From assembly GCA_025359125.1 (NCBI GenBank), contig JANYHI010000063.1, forward strand, positions 157,125-221,124: a stretch of 64,000 nt of DNA, read 5' to 3'. The translations under genes and the position numbers were made by a program. Positions 29,301 to 37,404 of this stretch are shown here, one piece after another. Under the pieces are notes generated by a model. The model did not search any database. It saw only the letters and a program-made list of their open reading frames with translations, and was not told where the DNA came from. Source of the DNA: Cytophagales bacterium (GTDB lineage Bacteria > Bacteroidota > Bacteroidia > Cytophagales > Cyclobacteriaceae). How positions within the stretch are numbered: position 1 is the stretch's first letter; every line of letters begins with the position of its first letter.

Positions 29301-30855
29301 CAAAATTTGCATTATAACCAATTGCCGTATTACCCGAACCAGTAGTGTTGTTGTTGTTCGATTGAACACCTATAGCAATATTGTTGCCTCCTGTGGTATT
29401 GCTGGTCATAGCAATGGCACCCACGGCCACATTATAATTTCCTGTTGTGTTGTTGTTGAGTGACAACTGGCCGAAGGCTGCATTTGATCCACCGCCAACA
29501 TTTTTCTCCAATGCCTGTGAGCCAAACCCTGCATTTTGGCCTCCCGTATTAAGGCTACCTGCCACCGAGCCAAAGAAGGTGCTGGCGTTTACGTTATCAA
29601 TCCTGCCAGCCCTTTGATTATTCATTAAAAAATTCAACGGCACGTTGTCTTTTGTTCCAATGTAATTTGTGCCTGTGCCTATCGCACCGTCAACAGTGCC
29701 TATGTTACCACCTAGAGCCCAGCCACTGACACCAGCGGACCACACTGGCAGGCCTGCATTCACAGTCAAAACTTGGTTGGCCGCGCCAATAGGTAATTTA
29801 CTTAATATATTTGAAGCAGAGGCGTAAAGAATATCACCTGTTGCATAGGTAATTTGGTTAGTACCGCCAAAGGCTTCGCTCACTTTTGTTCCGTTCCAAA
29901 CTCCGGAAGTGATGGTGCCAACGGTGTTGATATCTGTACCTATTAATTTACTTGCCGCAATGCTCCCTGCTAACTTCACATTCGTAACTGCATTACTAGC
30001 AATTGTAAATGTGCCTGTCGTTCCGGTCACTGATAAAGTCAAATCTCCTGCTGCCGTAATCCCCACGTTGCTCCCGTTGTTTGATAAAAGTTGGCTGGCC
30101 GATAATAAGGGAAGTACATTTGCATCTACATAGGCTTTGTTGGCTGCATCGGTCGGTACAGTTGGAGTGGCTAGATTGGTAATCTTATTATTCCCCAATG
30201 AAACTGGGGCTGTGGCCGCTCCAAAATTAGAAAATGGAAAGGTGCTGGGTGCAGTGGCGGTGGCCACATTGCTCGCATTACCCACAAAAAATTGACCATT
30301 GGGTAAGGGCGTTGAGCTTACGGCACTTGGTGCTTTTGGCTCCCATGTATTAGTGGTGCCATTCCAAGTTAACACCATTCCATTTGTTGCGGTTGGAGTA
30401 TTAGCTGTGGCTTCCCATCTTGAATTAGTTTGATTCCACATTAATAGCTGACCATTTTGATTAGCCGCTGGACCCGCTGAGGAGGCCAATGGAAAAGAAG
30501 ATACAGGTGATCCGCTTAATTGAATCAGGTTTCCATTGATAGAAATAGATTGAGACCCTCCAGAGCCTCCTCCTACTTGATTCCACGCTGTACCATCAAA
30601 AAAGTAAACTTTCTTATCGCTGTCATCAAATACCACCATGCCCTTTTCAGTAGCCGTTGCATTTACTGAGCCTTTACTATTGACAATCGGTATAATGAAT
30701 CCTTGGTTTGCTCCCGTTAAAAGCAACACGGCTTTCGGATTGGGAGTCGGAGACGTACCTGTAGTGCCTATCGCTACTTGGGCTTGTAAAGCGTAGGAAG
30801 TGGTAAGAAAAACTAAAAAAAATAGTGAATTGACGAAGTTGAACAATCGACTCAT
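26380..30855 (-). CDS. Giant YadA-head-like/tail-fibre-like surface protein with three repeat modules
   Basis: The start at 30855 (MSRLFNFVNSLFFLVFLTTSYALQAQ) gives a signal peptide and a 1491-residue product. After a shared N-terminal domain (QVAIGTTGTSPTPNPKAVLL to FFDGTAWNQVGGGSGG), the protein contains three large modules beginning near residues 379, 645 and 931 with GSGW...GGN and GTNYIGTKDNVPLN. Each module carries many short NTTGSNNTAVGY-type repeats like the left-handed coil of YadA heads. A collagen-less C-terminal beta domain follows. No S74 chaperone and no clear T9SS tail are seen. A trimeric surface fibre or adhesin is the likely role. It is a paralogue of the next gene. Confidence 0.75.
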   Translation of the reverse strand: MSRLFNFVNSLFFLVFLTTSYALQAQVAIGTTGTSPTPNPKAVLLLTGANQGFIIPIVNSKGSVNATATEKGMVVFDDSDKKVYFFDGTAWNQVGGGSGGSQSISINGNLIQLSGSPVSSFPLASSAGPAANQNGQLLMWNQTNSRWEATANTPTATNGMVLTWNGTTNTWEPKAPSAVSSTPLPNGQFFVGNASNVATATAPSTFPFSNFGAATAPVSLGNNKITNLATPTVPTDAANKAYVDANVLPLLSASQLLSNNGSNVGITAAGDLTLSVTGTTGTFTIASNAVTNVKLAGSIAASKLIGTDINTVGTITSGVWNGTKVSEAFGGTNQITYATGDILYASASNILSKLPIGAANQVLTVNAGLPVWSAGVSGWALGGNIGTVDGAIGTGTNYIGTKDNVPLNFLMNNQRAGRIDNVNASTFFGSVAGSLNTGGQNAGFGSQALEKNVGGGSNAAFGQLSLNNNTTGNYNVAVGAIAMTSNTTGGNNIAIGVQSNNNNTTGSGNTAIGYNANFGNISSGFNTIVGIDAAFNNTGANNTALGRQALFTNTTGSNNTAVGYKADVAATVTNATAIGANASATTSNTIQLGDALVTTVNIGTGTTAKLVAGGLQITGGTLGVGKVLTSDAAGLATWQAGGSGWALGGNTGTVDGVVGTGTNYIGTKDNVPLNFVVNNLSAGRIESAAGTANTLFGYQAGSVNTGIQNAAVGYQAMQNNTAGQRNAAFGYHALLNNTTGNGNTGAGQNALSLNTTGGANAAFGTSALANNTGSTNTAVGNSALTSNTTASDNVAVGTQSLSFNTIGASNSALGSASLINNTTGSNNTAVGLNALQTNTTSNFNTALGYKADVSSAAFTNATAIGANALVTGSNIIQLGDLNVTTVNVGTGTTAKLVAGSLQITGGTLGAGKVLTSDATGNATWQSGGSGWIPGGNTGTIDGAVGTGTNYIGTKDNVPLNLIVNNQKAGRIEPATPFGTFFGFEAGLNNGVAQGNVAVGYQALQSFTSASNTAIGYQAMKATSGGQNTSLGYAAMQTNTTGTGNTAVGSQALANQLLANYNTAIGLSVMQFATGNSNTAIGAQAAAFNSSGTNNVFLGYQAGYPLASVANSNTTGSNNTFVGTNTGLSAGAQVSGSTAIGYNARVDASNALILGGTGVDAVNVGIGTTSPTQALDVNGNALIGSAAVNNIGLIIRGPNSPVDANSAQDISFSFSSAGSSRIRSYRGSSWDTYLQFLTNASAQGSDNPQIRMHISENGNVGIGTTSPSNKLEVQSAGTAIFGQSSGSTTAAVYGYNGNTGGTLNRGVYGQADGVNAHAVEGYSLSGFAGYFNGKVTVTGTLSKGAGTFKIDHPQDPENKYLYHSFVESPDMMNVYNGNISTNSEGLAVVSLPNYFESLNKDFRYQLTVLGEFAQAIIFKKVEGNVFIIKTDKPNIEVSWQVTGIRKDPFAEKNRIIPEVNKTGAEKGKYLHPEAYGLPVNKGLYDKPIKENN

Positions 30856-30982
30856 GAGATAGGCATGATTTAAATTTAGGCTATTTACCAAAGTTAAGCT
30901 TCCTATGCCGTTATGCAAGTTGGTTAAGGACTTCTTTGAAAGGAAGATATAATTAATGTGTAGTAAGAATACGCTTTAACTA

Positions 30983-33900
30983 TTATTTTTTCTTGGTACT
31001 CGCTTCCATGCTCAACAACTTCTTTATTTCCTCCACCTGCTTTTTCATGGCTTCTATATCTGAACCTTGTTTTTCTTTTAAAGAGGCTACTTCTGATTTA
31101 AGTTGGGTGTTGGTTCCTTTTAATTGGCTATTCTCTTTTTCGAGGGCTTCGATTTTCATTATCAACTCTTGCACTGCTTTAATTGTCACAATTTGCGCAT
31201 CATAGGTATCGATCTGTAAAATCTCTATGGAATCTCCCTCTAGGTATTCTCCACTTCCTTTTACCGCATTAGGAAAAACGTTTTGATATTCTTGAGCAAT
31301 AAAGTTATAGTAGTACTGATTTTTTATGATTGGATTTCGTTTCATCCATTCATCTGTGTATTTAAACTTTACAGGTCGAAGTTTCTTAACTAAGTCGAGG
31401 CTATTATCAATGTCTAAAATATCAGTTTTTATTCGCCTATCAGAGTTAGCAAGCCAACTTCCCGCAATAGCCTTTGAAGCGTTCCCACTTAATTCAAGTT
31501 GATTGGTAACTGCTGTGCGCCCTAGGCCCACGTCACCAGTTGTTCCAATCGAAAGATGCTGTGATCCCCCACCCGAAGAATTAGAAAGCCATATTTCATC
31601 AGAGGATCCTTTATAATAAATGTAGGCTTTACTCGTGCCCGCCTCAATAAAATTAAAACCAGAGTTATTTGTAGAGGTTGAGGCATTTAGCGTAATAAAG
31701 GGGAAACTATCTGAAATACGTAAATCACCCCCAGTAATTTCAAGTTTTGTGCCCCCCGTTACCGAAGTTAAGCCTATGCCAACACTTCCCTCGACAAGTA
31801 ATCCGTTTGAAGGAGCTACATTAGTACCTGAATAGCTGGCTCCAATTGCCACCCCACCTTCGACATCTAGCTTGTTTATTACAGAAGTTGTTCCAATACC
31901 CACATTACCGCCTGCTTTTAATCTCATTATTTCAGTGGCAAGATTATTTGACCCTATTGAAAGATCTAGATTAGTATAGGTTGTAAGAGCAAACGTATTA
32001 TTAAATGGGGTATATCCAAGTGTACCAAAAGTACCTCCACTATTAGCAAATAATATCCTATTATCACTAGCGCTTGTAGATTTAAAGGTGGCTATATCCG
32101 CACTTGTATTAGTAACATTAAGTCCAGTAGTATTTGCTGTACCTACTACATCAAGTATTGAGGTAGGTGTAGAAGTTCCAATACCTACATTGCCTCCCAT
32201 AAAATAAAATTTACCAGGAGTACTCTCAAAATCCGTGTAGAAATAATTGCCATATGAGCCACCAGTAACATCTCCGATTTTTATTCCACTATTATCAACA
32301 GCAATGGCTGGGTTTACTCCATAAACTTGGAACTTATAAAGCGGATCAATAGCCCCGTTGATACTAACATGGGCACCATCGTCAATAATTTGAGAAGCAA
32401 CTAGTCCTGAGGGGCTACCCTTGGGCAACACATTTAAATTAGTAAAAGGAGTCGCTGCCGCTGTCCAACTTAAGTTTCCAGTTGCATCTGTTTGTAAAAA
32501 CGTATTTGCAACAAGCGCTGCCGATGGCCATGTGTAGGTTTTTGTGTTGAAGGTGGTGCTTCCGCCAATGCTTAATGTTCCTGTTGTTGAAATATTACTT
32601 GCCCCAAAAGCTGGATTAATTTTATTTCCCGCAATAGCAGCCGAACCGCTTACGTCCGCATCTGCAATCGTGCCATCTAAAATTTTAGCAGAGGTAATTC
32701 CCCCTGTGCTAACTGTTAGTAAACCAGTATTATTAATCGTAGCGTCTCCACTCATCGCTACCCCTGTTGCCACATTAGAACCATTACCCACAAAAATATT
32801 TCCGTTGGTAAGCGTGTTGCTCATCGCTCCTAAATTGGTAAGTGCCACAGGGGCGGTTGTAGCACCTGTTCCTCCATTTACAATAGGTAAGATTCCTGCT
32901 ACATCTACACTTGCTAAATTTATTGTTGTATATGATGGGGTTGCTCCGCCCTTTAAAAAACCTGTACCAGTTGCAAGACGTGTAGCTACACCTGCTGCCC
33001 CACCATAAATAATATCGCCCGGTGTTGTCATCGGGTTTGTTAAAGAAGATCCCCATGTTAAAGTTCCTGTTCCGTTGTTAGTCAAAACACCCCCCGCATT
33101 GGCAGGCCAAACAGATGTGCCTATGGTTAATCCGGTAACTGTTGTTGCCCCAGCTGCAAGTGTACCGGTTGTAGAAATATTTTGGGCACCAAAAGAGGTG
33201 TTAATTCTAGCTCCGTTGATCAGCGAGGCCGCACCATTAATTGCTGTAATTACATTTGTTCCAGCTGTTGAGCTAATTATTGGGTTGGGATAGGATCCTG
33301 TTAAATCCCCTCCGGCAGCACCCGTTGGGGGTGGGGCTGGTTGCCAACTTGGCGCTCCTAAATTAACTGTTAAGACTTGCCCATTTGAACCTGTAGTGAT
33401 TGCTGTAAAAGGGCTTGCTCCATTTCCTACCAGTAATCCTGTTAAGCTGGTAGCGCCTGTACCGCCCACGCCAACTGCTAAAGTGCCCGATGTAATTTGA
33501 GCCGCACTTAAAGAAGGAATATCTAAGGCTGTTAAAGTTCTAAATGTGGGAGCTCCTGCGCTTCCAGTTGGGGCTGCAAAAACAGTATTAGCTGCTTGTG
33601 AGTTTAAGGCGGCTGTTAACGTACCCGATGTGATAACGGGAGAATTACTTACCGTAAATATAGATGGCATTGCTAAGCCTACGCTGGTAACGGTGCCTAC
33701 TCCAACTGCAGGAGACCAACTTAAACTGCCAGAGCCATTGTTGGTGAGTACACCTGCTACATTGGCTGGCCAGCCCGAAAAGTTGATAACTGGTGATGCT
33801 GCTGAACCTGTTATTGCTAAAGGCGCGTTGGCCGTAACACCTGAAACTTTATTATTGAAGGTGGTAAAATCTGTTGAAGAAAGTAGGCCTGATTGAGAAC

Positions 33901-34519
33901 CTGTAGCATTCTGTATGTTTACGCTTGTTCCTGTTCCTATTACGGAATTGGTTCCATTTGTAATAGTAACACCTGTAGTAGTAGTAGTAAGATTGCCTGT
34001 AGTAGCTGTGCCTGTATTATCAGTTCCTAATACCCAAGCACCTGTTGTATTATCCCACTTTAAAATCTGATTGGTTGTAGTTGGCGTGGGGGTAGTGGTC
34101 CATTGGGCACCGTCCCATACAAATAATTTTCCTTTATCTACAGCTGTAGGTGCAGAGCCTGATAAACCTATCGAGGCGGTTCCTGTAGGATCTAAGGATA
34201 AAACATTCCCTTGAAGTCTCAATCCTGTAGCGGCAGAACTTCCTCCGCCTATTTGATTCCACGCTGTGCCATCATGATAGTGAATGAACTTACTAGTTGA
34301 ATTATATACCACCATACCTGCTTTGCCAAAGCTCCCTAAACTAGTAACAACTGGAATAATTAATCCCTGACTACCATTTCCCGTTAGGAATAAAACCGCA
34401 TTTGGATCTGGAGTGGGCGTAGTACCCAAAGTACCGATTGCGACCTGAGCAGAACTATAGGTAAAGAAGATTGTAACAACAGCGAGTAATAGAATCGGCT
34501 TGAGGATAATTTCTTTCAT
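30983..34519 (-). CDS. Tail-fibre-like surface protein with C-terminal S74 intramolecular chaperone
   Basis: A signal peptide (MKEIILKPILLLAVVTIFFT...SSAQ) is followed by the same N-terminal domain as its neighbour (QVAIGTLGTTPTPDPNAVLF to YHDGTAWNQIGGG). Next come long Gly/Thr/Asn-rich beta repeats and GNVGIGTSTPTS-type repeats. The last ~153 residues form a peptidase S74 chaperone: catalytic Ser1026 and Lys1031 in NSDRRIKTDI, the LRPVKFKYTDE and YNFIAQEYQNVFP blocks, then a C-terminal coiled coil (IEALEKENSQLKGTNTQLKS). In phage fibres this domain trimerises the fibre and cuts itself off before the serine. A secreted trimeric fibre is inferred. Confidence 0.82.
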   Translation of the reverse strand: MKEIILKPILLLAVVTIFFTYSSAQVAIGTLGTTPTPDPNAVLFLTGNGSQGLIIPVVTSLGSFGKAGMVVYNSTSKFIHYHDGTAWNQIGGGSSAATGLRLQGNVLSLDPTGTASIGLSGSAPTAVDKGKLFVWDGAQWTTTPTPTTTNQILKWDNTTGAWVLGTDNTGTATTGNLTTTTTGVTITNGTNSVIGTGTSVNIQNATGSQSGLLSSTDFTTFNNKVSGVTANAPLAITGSAASPVINFSGWPANVAGVLTNNGSGSLSWSPAVGVGTVTSVGLAMPSIFTVSNSPVITSGTLTAALNSQAANTVFAAPTGSAGAPTFRTLTALDIPSLSAAQITSGTLAVGVGGTGATSLTGLLVGNGASPFTAITTGSNGQVLTVNLGAPSWQPAPPPTGAAGGDLTGSYPNPIISSTAGTNVITAINGAASLINGARINTSFGAQNISTTGTLAAGATTVTGLTIGTSVWPANAGGVLTNNGTGTLTWGSSLTNPMTTPGDIIYGGAAGVATRLATGTGFLKGGATPSYTTINLASVDVAGILPIVNGGTGATTAPVALTNLGAMSNTLTNGNIFVGNGSNVATGVAMSGDATINNTGLLTVSTGGITSAKILDGTIADADVSGSAAIAGNKINPAFGASNISTTGTLSIGGSTTFNTKTYTWPSAALVANTFLQTDATGNLSWTAAATPFTNLNVLPKGSPSGLVASQIIDDGAHVSINGAIDPLYKFQVYGVNPAIAVDNSGIKIGDVTGGSYGNYFYTDFESTPGKFYFMGGNVGIGTSTPTSILDVVGTANTTGLNVTNTSADIATFKSTSASDNRILFANSGGTFGTLGYTPFNNTFALTTYTNLDLSIGSNNLATEIMRLKAGGNVGIGTTSVINKLDVEGGVAIGASYSGTNVAPSNGLLVEGSVGIGLTSVTGGTKLEITGGDLRISDSFPFITLNASTSTNNSGFNFIEAGTSKAYIYYKGSSDEIWLSNSSGGGSQHLSIGTTGDVGLGRTAVTNQLELSGNASKAIAGSWLANSDRRIKTDILDIDNSLDLVKKLRPVKFKYTDEWMKRNPIIKNQYYYNFIAQEYQNVFPNAVKGSGEYLEGDSIEILQIDTYDAQIVTIKAVQELIMKIEALEKENSQLKGTNTQLKSEVASLKEKQGSDIEAMKKQVEEIKKLLSMEASTKKK

Positions 34520-34630
34520 GGTTTACGTAAATGAATTCCAAATCAAAAATAAGATATTAAAGCCAAGAAATAAATACTAAAAAGGCTAGGTAGGAAACCG
34601 CTAATCAATCCAAAATAAGGAAGTTTTTAG

Positions 34631-34712
34631 TACCGAAGGCGGGACTTGAACCCGCACAGCTTGCGCCACACGCCTCTGAAACGTGCGTGTCTACCAGTTT
34701 CACCACTTCGGC
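34631..34712 (-). tRNA. tRNA-Leu (anticodon CAG)
   Basis: On the minus strand an 82-base cloverleaf can be drawn: acceptor GCCGAAG with CTTCGGT (a G-U pair closes the end), D arm with GGTAGAC, anticodon stem CACGT/GCGTG with loop TTCAGAG, a long variable arm as in class II tRNAs, T arm GCGGG-TTCAAGT-CCCGC, and discriminator A. CCA is not encoded. The anticodon CAG reads CUG leucine codons. Confidence 0.95.
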
Positions 34713-34804
34713 TGCTATTACGTATCAGTTAAGGGTTCTATTGTTAACAGCTATCACCGAACAGGATAACCAAGAACTGATATTAGCTGATTTAACTAAG
34801 AAAG

Positions 34805-34886
34805 TGCCCAGAACTGGATTCGAACCAGCACACCTTGCGGCACTACCCCCTCAAAGTAGCGTGTCTACCAATTTCACCACCTGGGC
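34805..34886 (-). tRNA. tRNA-Leu (anticodon GAG)
   Basis: A second class II tRNA on the minus strand, 82 bases: acceptor GCCCAGG/TCTGGGC, D arm GGTAGAC, anticodon stem CTACT/GGTAG with loop TTGAGGG, long variable arm TGCCGCAAGGTGT, T arm GCTGG-TTCGAAT-CCAGT, discriminator A. The anticodon GAG reads CUC/CUU codons. It lies 92 bases upstream of the CAG isoacceptor, so the two probably share a transcript. Confidence 0.95.
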
Positions 34887-34952
34887 ATTAAACTTTATTT
34901 ATGAAAGTTTGAGGGAGGGGCAAAAGTAATAAGGTTTTGAACTTTTACCAAT

Positions 34953-35399
34953 TCATTTGTCAAAGTGCTGTTTCTTAGGAACCTTTTGAATCAGGTAACT
35001 GATAACCTTTAGATATTCTGTAAATTCTTTATGTCCAATATTTATCTGAAATCCGTCATTCAACTTCATCTCTAATTCCTTGTAAACGGAGCCTTTGCCC
35101 GTTTTCACTTGCTTCTCTACCCAATATTCAATCTGATTGAGTGCATACTTCCTTGTGCTTCTTAAAACCGGGAATATTATTTCAAGTTGATTATTACCTA
35201 GCTTTATTACTTTATACCGAATAAAAATTTTGTAAAACACAAAAATGCCTATTGGCACCATAAGGATTAGAACTGCATAATTGTACCAAGCAGGGCTTTT
35301 CAAAATAGCTACACTATTCATCGCCACTACTACTAAGGTTAAAATCAAGAAAAAGGTGAATGAAAGAATAGTATTGGTTTTAAGTTTGGTGATGATCAT
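34953..35399 (-). CDS. Hypothetical membrane protein with two N-terminal transmembrane helices
   Basis: The 148-residue protein has two hydrophobic helices (SFTFFLILTLVVVAMNSVAI and YAVLILMVPIGIFVFYKIFI), then a soluble beta-rich domain of about 75 residues (VIKLGNNQLEIIFPVLRST to YWVEKQVKTGKG). That arrangement resembles bacterial PH-like membrane proteins, but this is only a topology argument. The function is unknown. It lies upstream of the tRNA-Leu pair on the same strand. Confidence 0.6.
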   Translation of the reverse strand: MIITKLKTNTILSFTFFLILTLVVVAMNSVAILKSPAWYNYAVLILMVPIGIFVFYKIFIRYKVIKLGNNQLEIIFPVLRSTRKYALNQIEYWVEKQVKTGKGSVYKELEMKLNDGFQINIGHKEFTEYLKVISYLIQKVPKKQHFDK

Positions 35400-35501
35400 T
35401 TCAAATTTCTATTATTTTAATATCTGAGAAATAAAAACCAACTGAGCTAATCGCAGCGTATATCAATCGAAAACAAAAATAATAACAATCTAACTAAACT
35501 C

Positions 35502-36065
35502 ATGAGACTAGAACAAAACGTGGCGGCTCCTATCTTTAACCAGAAAGATATTTTTGGGAGAATGATTGATTTAGAAACCTACCGAAAAAAAAGGGTCTTT
35601 ATTGGATTCTTTCGCCATGCCGGATGCCCTTTCTGTAACATTAGAGTTCACACTCTTTCAAAAAAACATGCTGAGTTAAAAGCACTTGGTTTAGAGATGA
35701 TCTTCTTCTTCGAATCGCCCGAGAATCTTTTATTAAAAAGCATCTTTCATAAAGAAGTTTCACCAATTCCGCTGATCTCCGATCCAAAAAAAATAATTTA
35801 TTCACAATACGGAGTTGAAAATTCAGGGTATAAATCTGCGGTTAGTCATCTTTCTTCTTTTGTTCAGACCGCTTTTAAAGCCAGAAAATTAGATGTGCCC
35901 ATGCATATGATGGCGGCAGGTGAATCAATCAGCACAATGCCTGCAGAATTCTTAATTGATTATGATTTACAAGTCAAAAAAGTTCACTATGCAGATAGCC
36001 TGAATGATCGATTAGGTGTAGATATTTTAACAGCCTTCGCTAAAGATGGAAGCATAAGCAAGTGA
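35502..36065 (+). CDS. Peroxiredoxin-like/redoxin protein with CxxC motif
   Basis: A 187-residue thioredoxin-fold protein of the AhpC/TSA type: VAAPIFNQKDIFGRMIDLET leads into FIGFFRHAGCPFCNIRVHTL, in which GCPFC (Cys-x-x-Cys) replaces the classical peroxidatic TxxC. This resembles the peroxiredoxin-like (AhpC/TSA 2) group that reduces thiols or peroxides with uncertain substrates. No signal peptide is seen, so it should be cytoplasmic. It precedes an Rrf2 regulator and a 1-Cys peroxiredoxin on the same strand, suggesting an oxidative-stress group. Confidence 0.78.
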   Translation: MRLEQNVAAPIFNQKDIFGRMIDLETYRKKRVFIGFFRHAGCPFCNIRVHTLSKKHAELKALGLEMIFFFESPENLLLKSIFHKEVSPIPLISDPKKIIYSQYGVENSGYKSAVSHLSSFVQTAFKARKLDVPMHMMAAGESISTMPAEFLIDYDLQVKKVHYADSLNDRLGVDILTAFAKDGSISK

Positions 36066-36159
36066 GCGTTTATGAAATTGCTGTGCTGTTGAACTATCTA
36101 CGTTTTTTGTGATCTCTCAAAAGCAGTATTACTATTAAAAAGTTTAACTTGTAAAAGTT

Positions 36160-36591
36160 ATGCTTTCTAAAAAATGTAAATACGCCATTCATGCGCTTGT
36201 GTATCTGGCAGAGCGATACGAACAAGGACCTGTTCAAATTCAAGATATTTCTGAAGCCCAGCACATTCCTAAAAAATTTTTAGAAGCAATTCTACTGGAA
36301 TTACGGCACGCCAAAATATTAGAGAGTAAAAAAGGCAAAGGGGGTGGCTATTACCTAATCAGAAAACCCGCAGAAGTAAATCTGATGCAGGTGATGCGAT
36401 TAATTGATGGCCCCATTGCATTACTTCCGTGCGTTTCCCTTAACTACTATCACAGTTGTGACGAATGTAAAAATGAAAAAATATGTGGCATTCGAGATAG
36501 CCTCATATCGGTGCGCGATGAAACCTTAAAAATATTAGGGAATAGCACACTGGCTAAAATTGTAAAACGAGAGCGGCTTATTAATAAATAG
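36160..36591 (+). CDS. Rrf2 family transcriptional regulator with possible Fe-S ligands
   Basis: The 143-residue protein begins MLSKKCKYAIHALVYLAER, the usual Rrf2 winged-helix start, and has the recognition region ISEAQHIPKKFLEAILLELR and the wing KKGKGGGYYL. Cysteines in LPCVSLNYYHSCDECKNEK-ICG sit where IscR/NsrR-type regulators bind an iron-sulfur cluster, here with four Cys available. It probably senses oxidants or iron-sulfur status. The following gene is a peroxiredoxin with its own promoter, a plausible target. Confidence 0.88.
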   Translation: MLSKKCKYAIHALVYLAERYEQGPVQIQDISEAQHIPKKFLEAILLELRHAKILESKKGKGGGYYLIRKPAEVNLMQVMRLIDGPIALLPCVSLNYYHSCDECKNEKICGIRDSLISVRDETLKILGNSTLAKIVKRERLINK

Positions 36592-36622
36592 ATAAAAAAT
36601 TAGGTAAACGAATATTAATCTA

Positions 36623-36652
36623 TTGATTTAGTAGAGTTTTAAATTACCTTTG
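36623..36652 (+). promoter_or_regulatory. Bacteroidota-type promoter for the peroxiredoxin gene
   Basis: TTG at 36623-36625 and TACCTTTG at 36645-36652 are separated by 19 bases, an exact match to the Bacteroidota consensus TTG-N19-TAnnTTTG. Transcription should start about 30 bases before the peroxiredoxin ATG. Confidence 0.65.
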
Positions 36653-36687
36653 CATTCTTTATTTACAATTAAACAACTAAAAAAATT

Positions 36688-37326
36688 ATGGCTATTAGAT
36701 TAGGAGATATTGCACCTGATTTTCAGGCGGAGACAACAGAGGGCACAATTAAATTTCATGATTGGTTGGGGAGCAGTTGGGGAGTTTTATTCTCTCATCC
36801 GGCTGATTTTACACCCGTGTGTACTACAGAACTTGGCGCAGTTGCAAAATTGCGATCTGAATTTGAGAAACGGAATGTTAAGGTTGCAGCGTTGAGTGTA
36901 GATGGAGTGGAATCTCACAAGAAATGGATTGGAGATATTAACGAAACGCAAAATACTACTGTAAATTTTCCAATCATAGCAGATCCAAAGTTTGAGGTGG
37001 CTAATTTGTATGACATGGTACACCCAGAAGTGAGCGATAAGTTTACAGTGCGTTCTGTATTTGTGATTGGTGCCGATAAAAAAATAAAGTTAACCATCAC
37101 GTATCCTGCCTCTACCGGAAGGAATTTTGATGAGATCATCCGAGTGATCGATAGTCTTCAATTAACTGCAGGGTACAGCGTAGCAACGCCTGCGAATTGG
37201 AAGCAAGGCGAAGATGTTATTATCACCGCTGCTGTAAAAGATGAAGACATCGCTGCTAAATTCCCGAAAGGATATACGCGAATAAAACCTTACTTGCGCA
37301 CTACGCCACAACCTAATCTTAAGTAA
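36688..37326 (+). CDS. 1-Cys peroxiredoxin (Prx6 family)
   Basis: A 212-residue peroxidase with the peroxidatic cysteine in SHPADFTPVCTTELGAV (around Cys48) and the Prx6 C-terminal extension (TPANWKQGEDVIITAAVKDE). This group reduces hydrogen peroxide and alkyl hydroperoxides. No second resolving cysteine is seen at the C-terminus, fitting the 1-Cys class. It has its own promoter and is ended by a strong hairpin terminator 30 bases downstream. Confidence 0.93.
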   Translation: MAIRLGDIAPDFQAETTEGTIKFHDWLGSSWGVLFSHPADFTPVCTTELGAVAKLRSEFEKRNVKVAALSVDGVESHKKWIGDINETQNTTVNFPIIADPKFEVANLYDMVHPEVSDKFTVRSVFVIGADKKIKLTITYPASTGRNFDEIIRVIDSLQLTAGYSVATPANWKQGEDVIITAAVKDEDIAAKFPKGYTRIKPYLRTTPQPNLK

Positions 37327-37355
37327 GAAAACCAATCAAAAAAGAAACATAAAAA

Positions 37356-37383
37356 AGCCCTGACGGTAATTGTCAGGGCTTTT
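37356..37383. terminator. Bidirectional intrinsic terminator
   Basis: A 9-base perfect stem AGCCCTGAC/GTCAGGGCT with a 7-base loop (GGTAATT). A T-run follows on the plus strand and an A-run precedes it, so it also works on the minus strand. It ends the peroxiredoxin gene and the convergent FecR-like gene. Confidence 0.9.
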
Positions 37384-37404
37384 AAATAGAGATATAAATT
37401 TATT

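Noticed and set aside
32544..33008. 154-codon plus-strand frame, and others, antisense to the two giant surface proteins
   Set aside because: They are low-complexity Pro/Ala/Val-rich shadows created by the Thr/Gly/Asn repeats of the real genes.
26380..34519. CRISPR-like or satellite appearance of the tandem short repeats at 26-34 kb
   Set aside because: The repeats are in-frame, degenerate at the DNA level and encode regular NTxGxNNTAxG peptides; there are no uniform spacers and no cas genes.
34687..34929. 80-codon plus-strand frame across the tRNA region
   Set aside because: It runs through both tRNA-Leu genes on the opposite strand and has no independent support.
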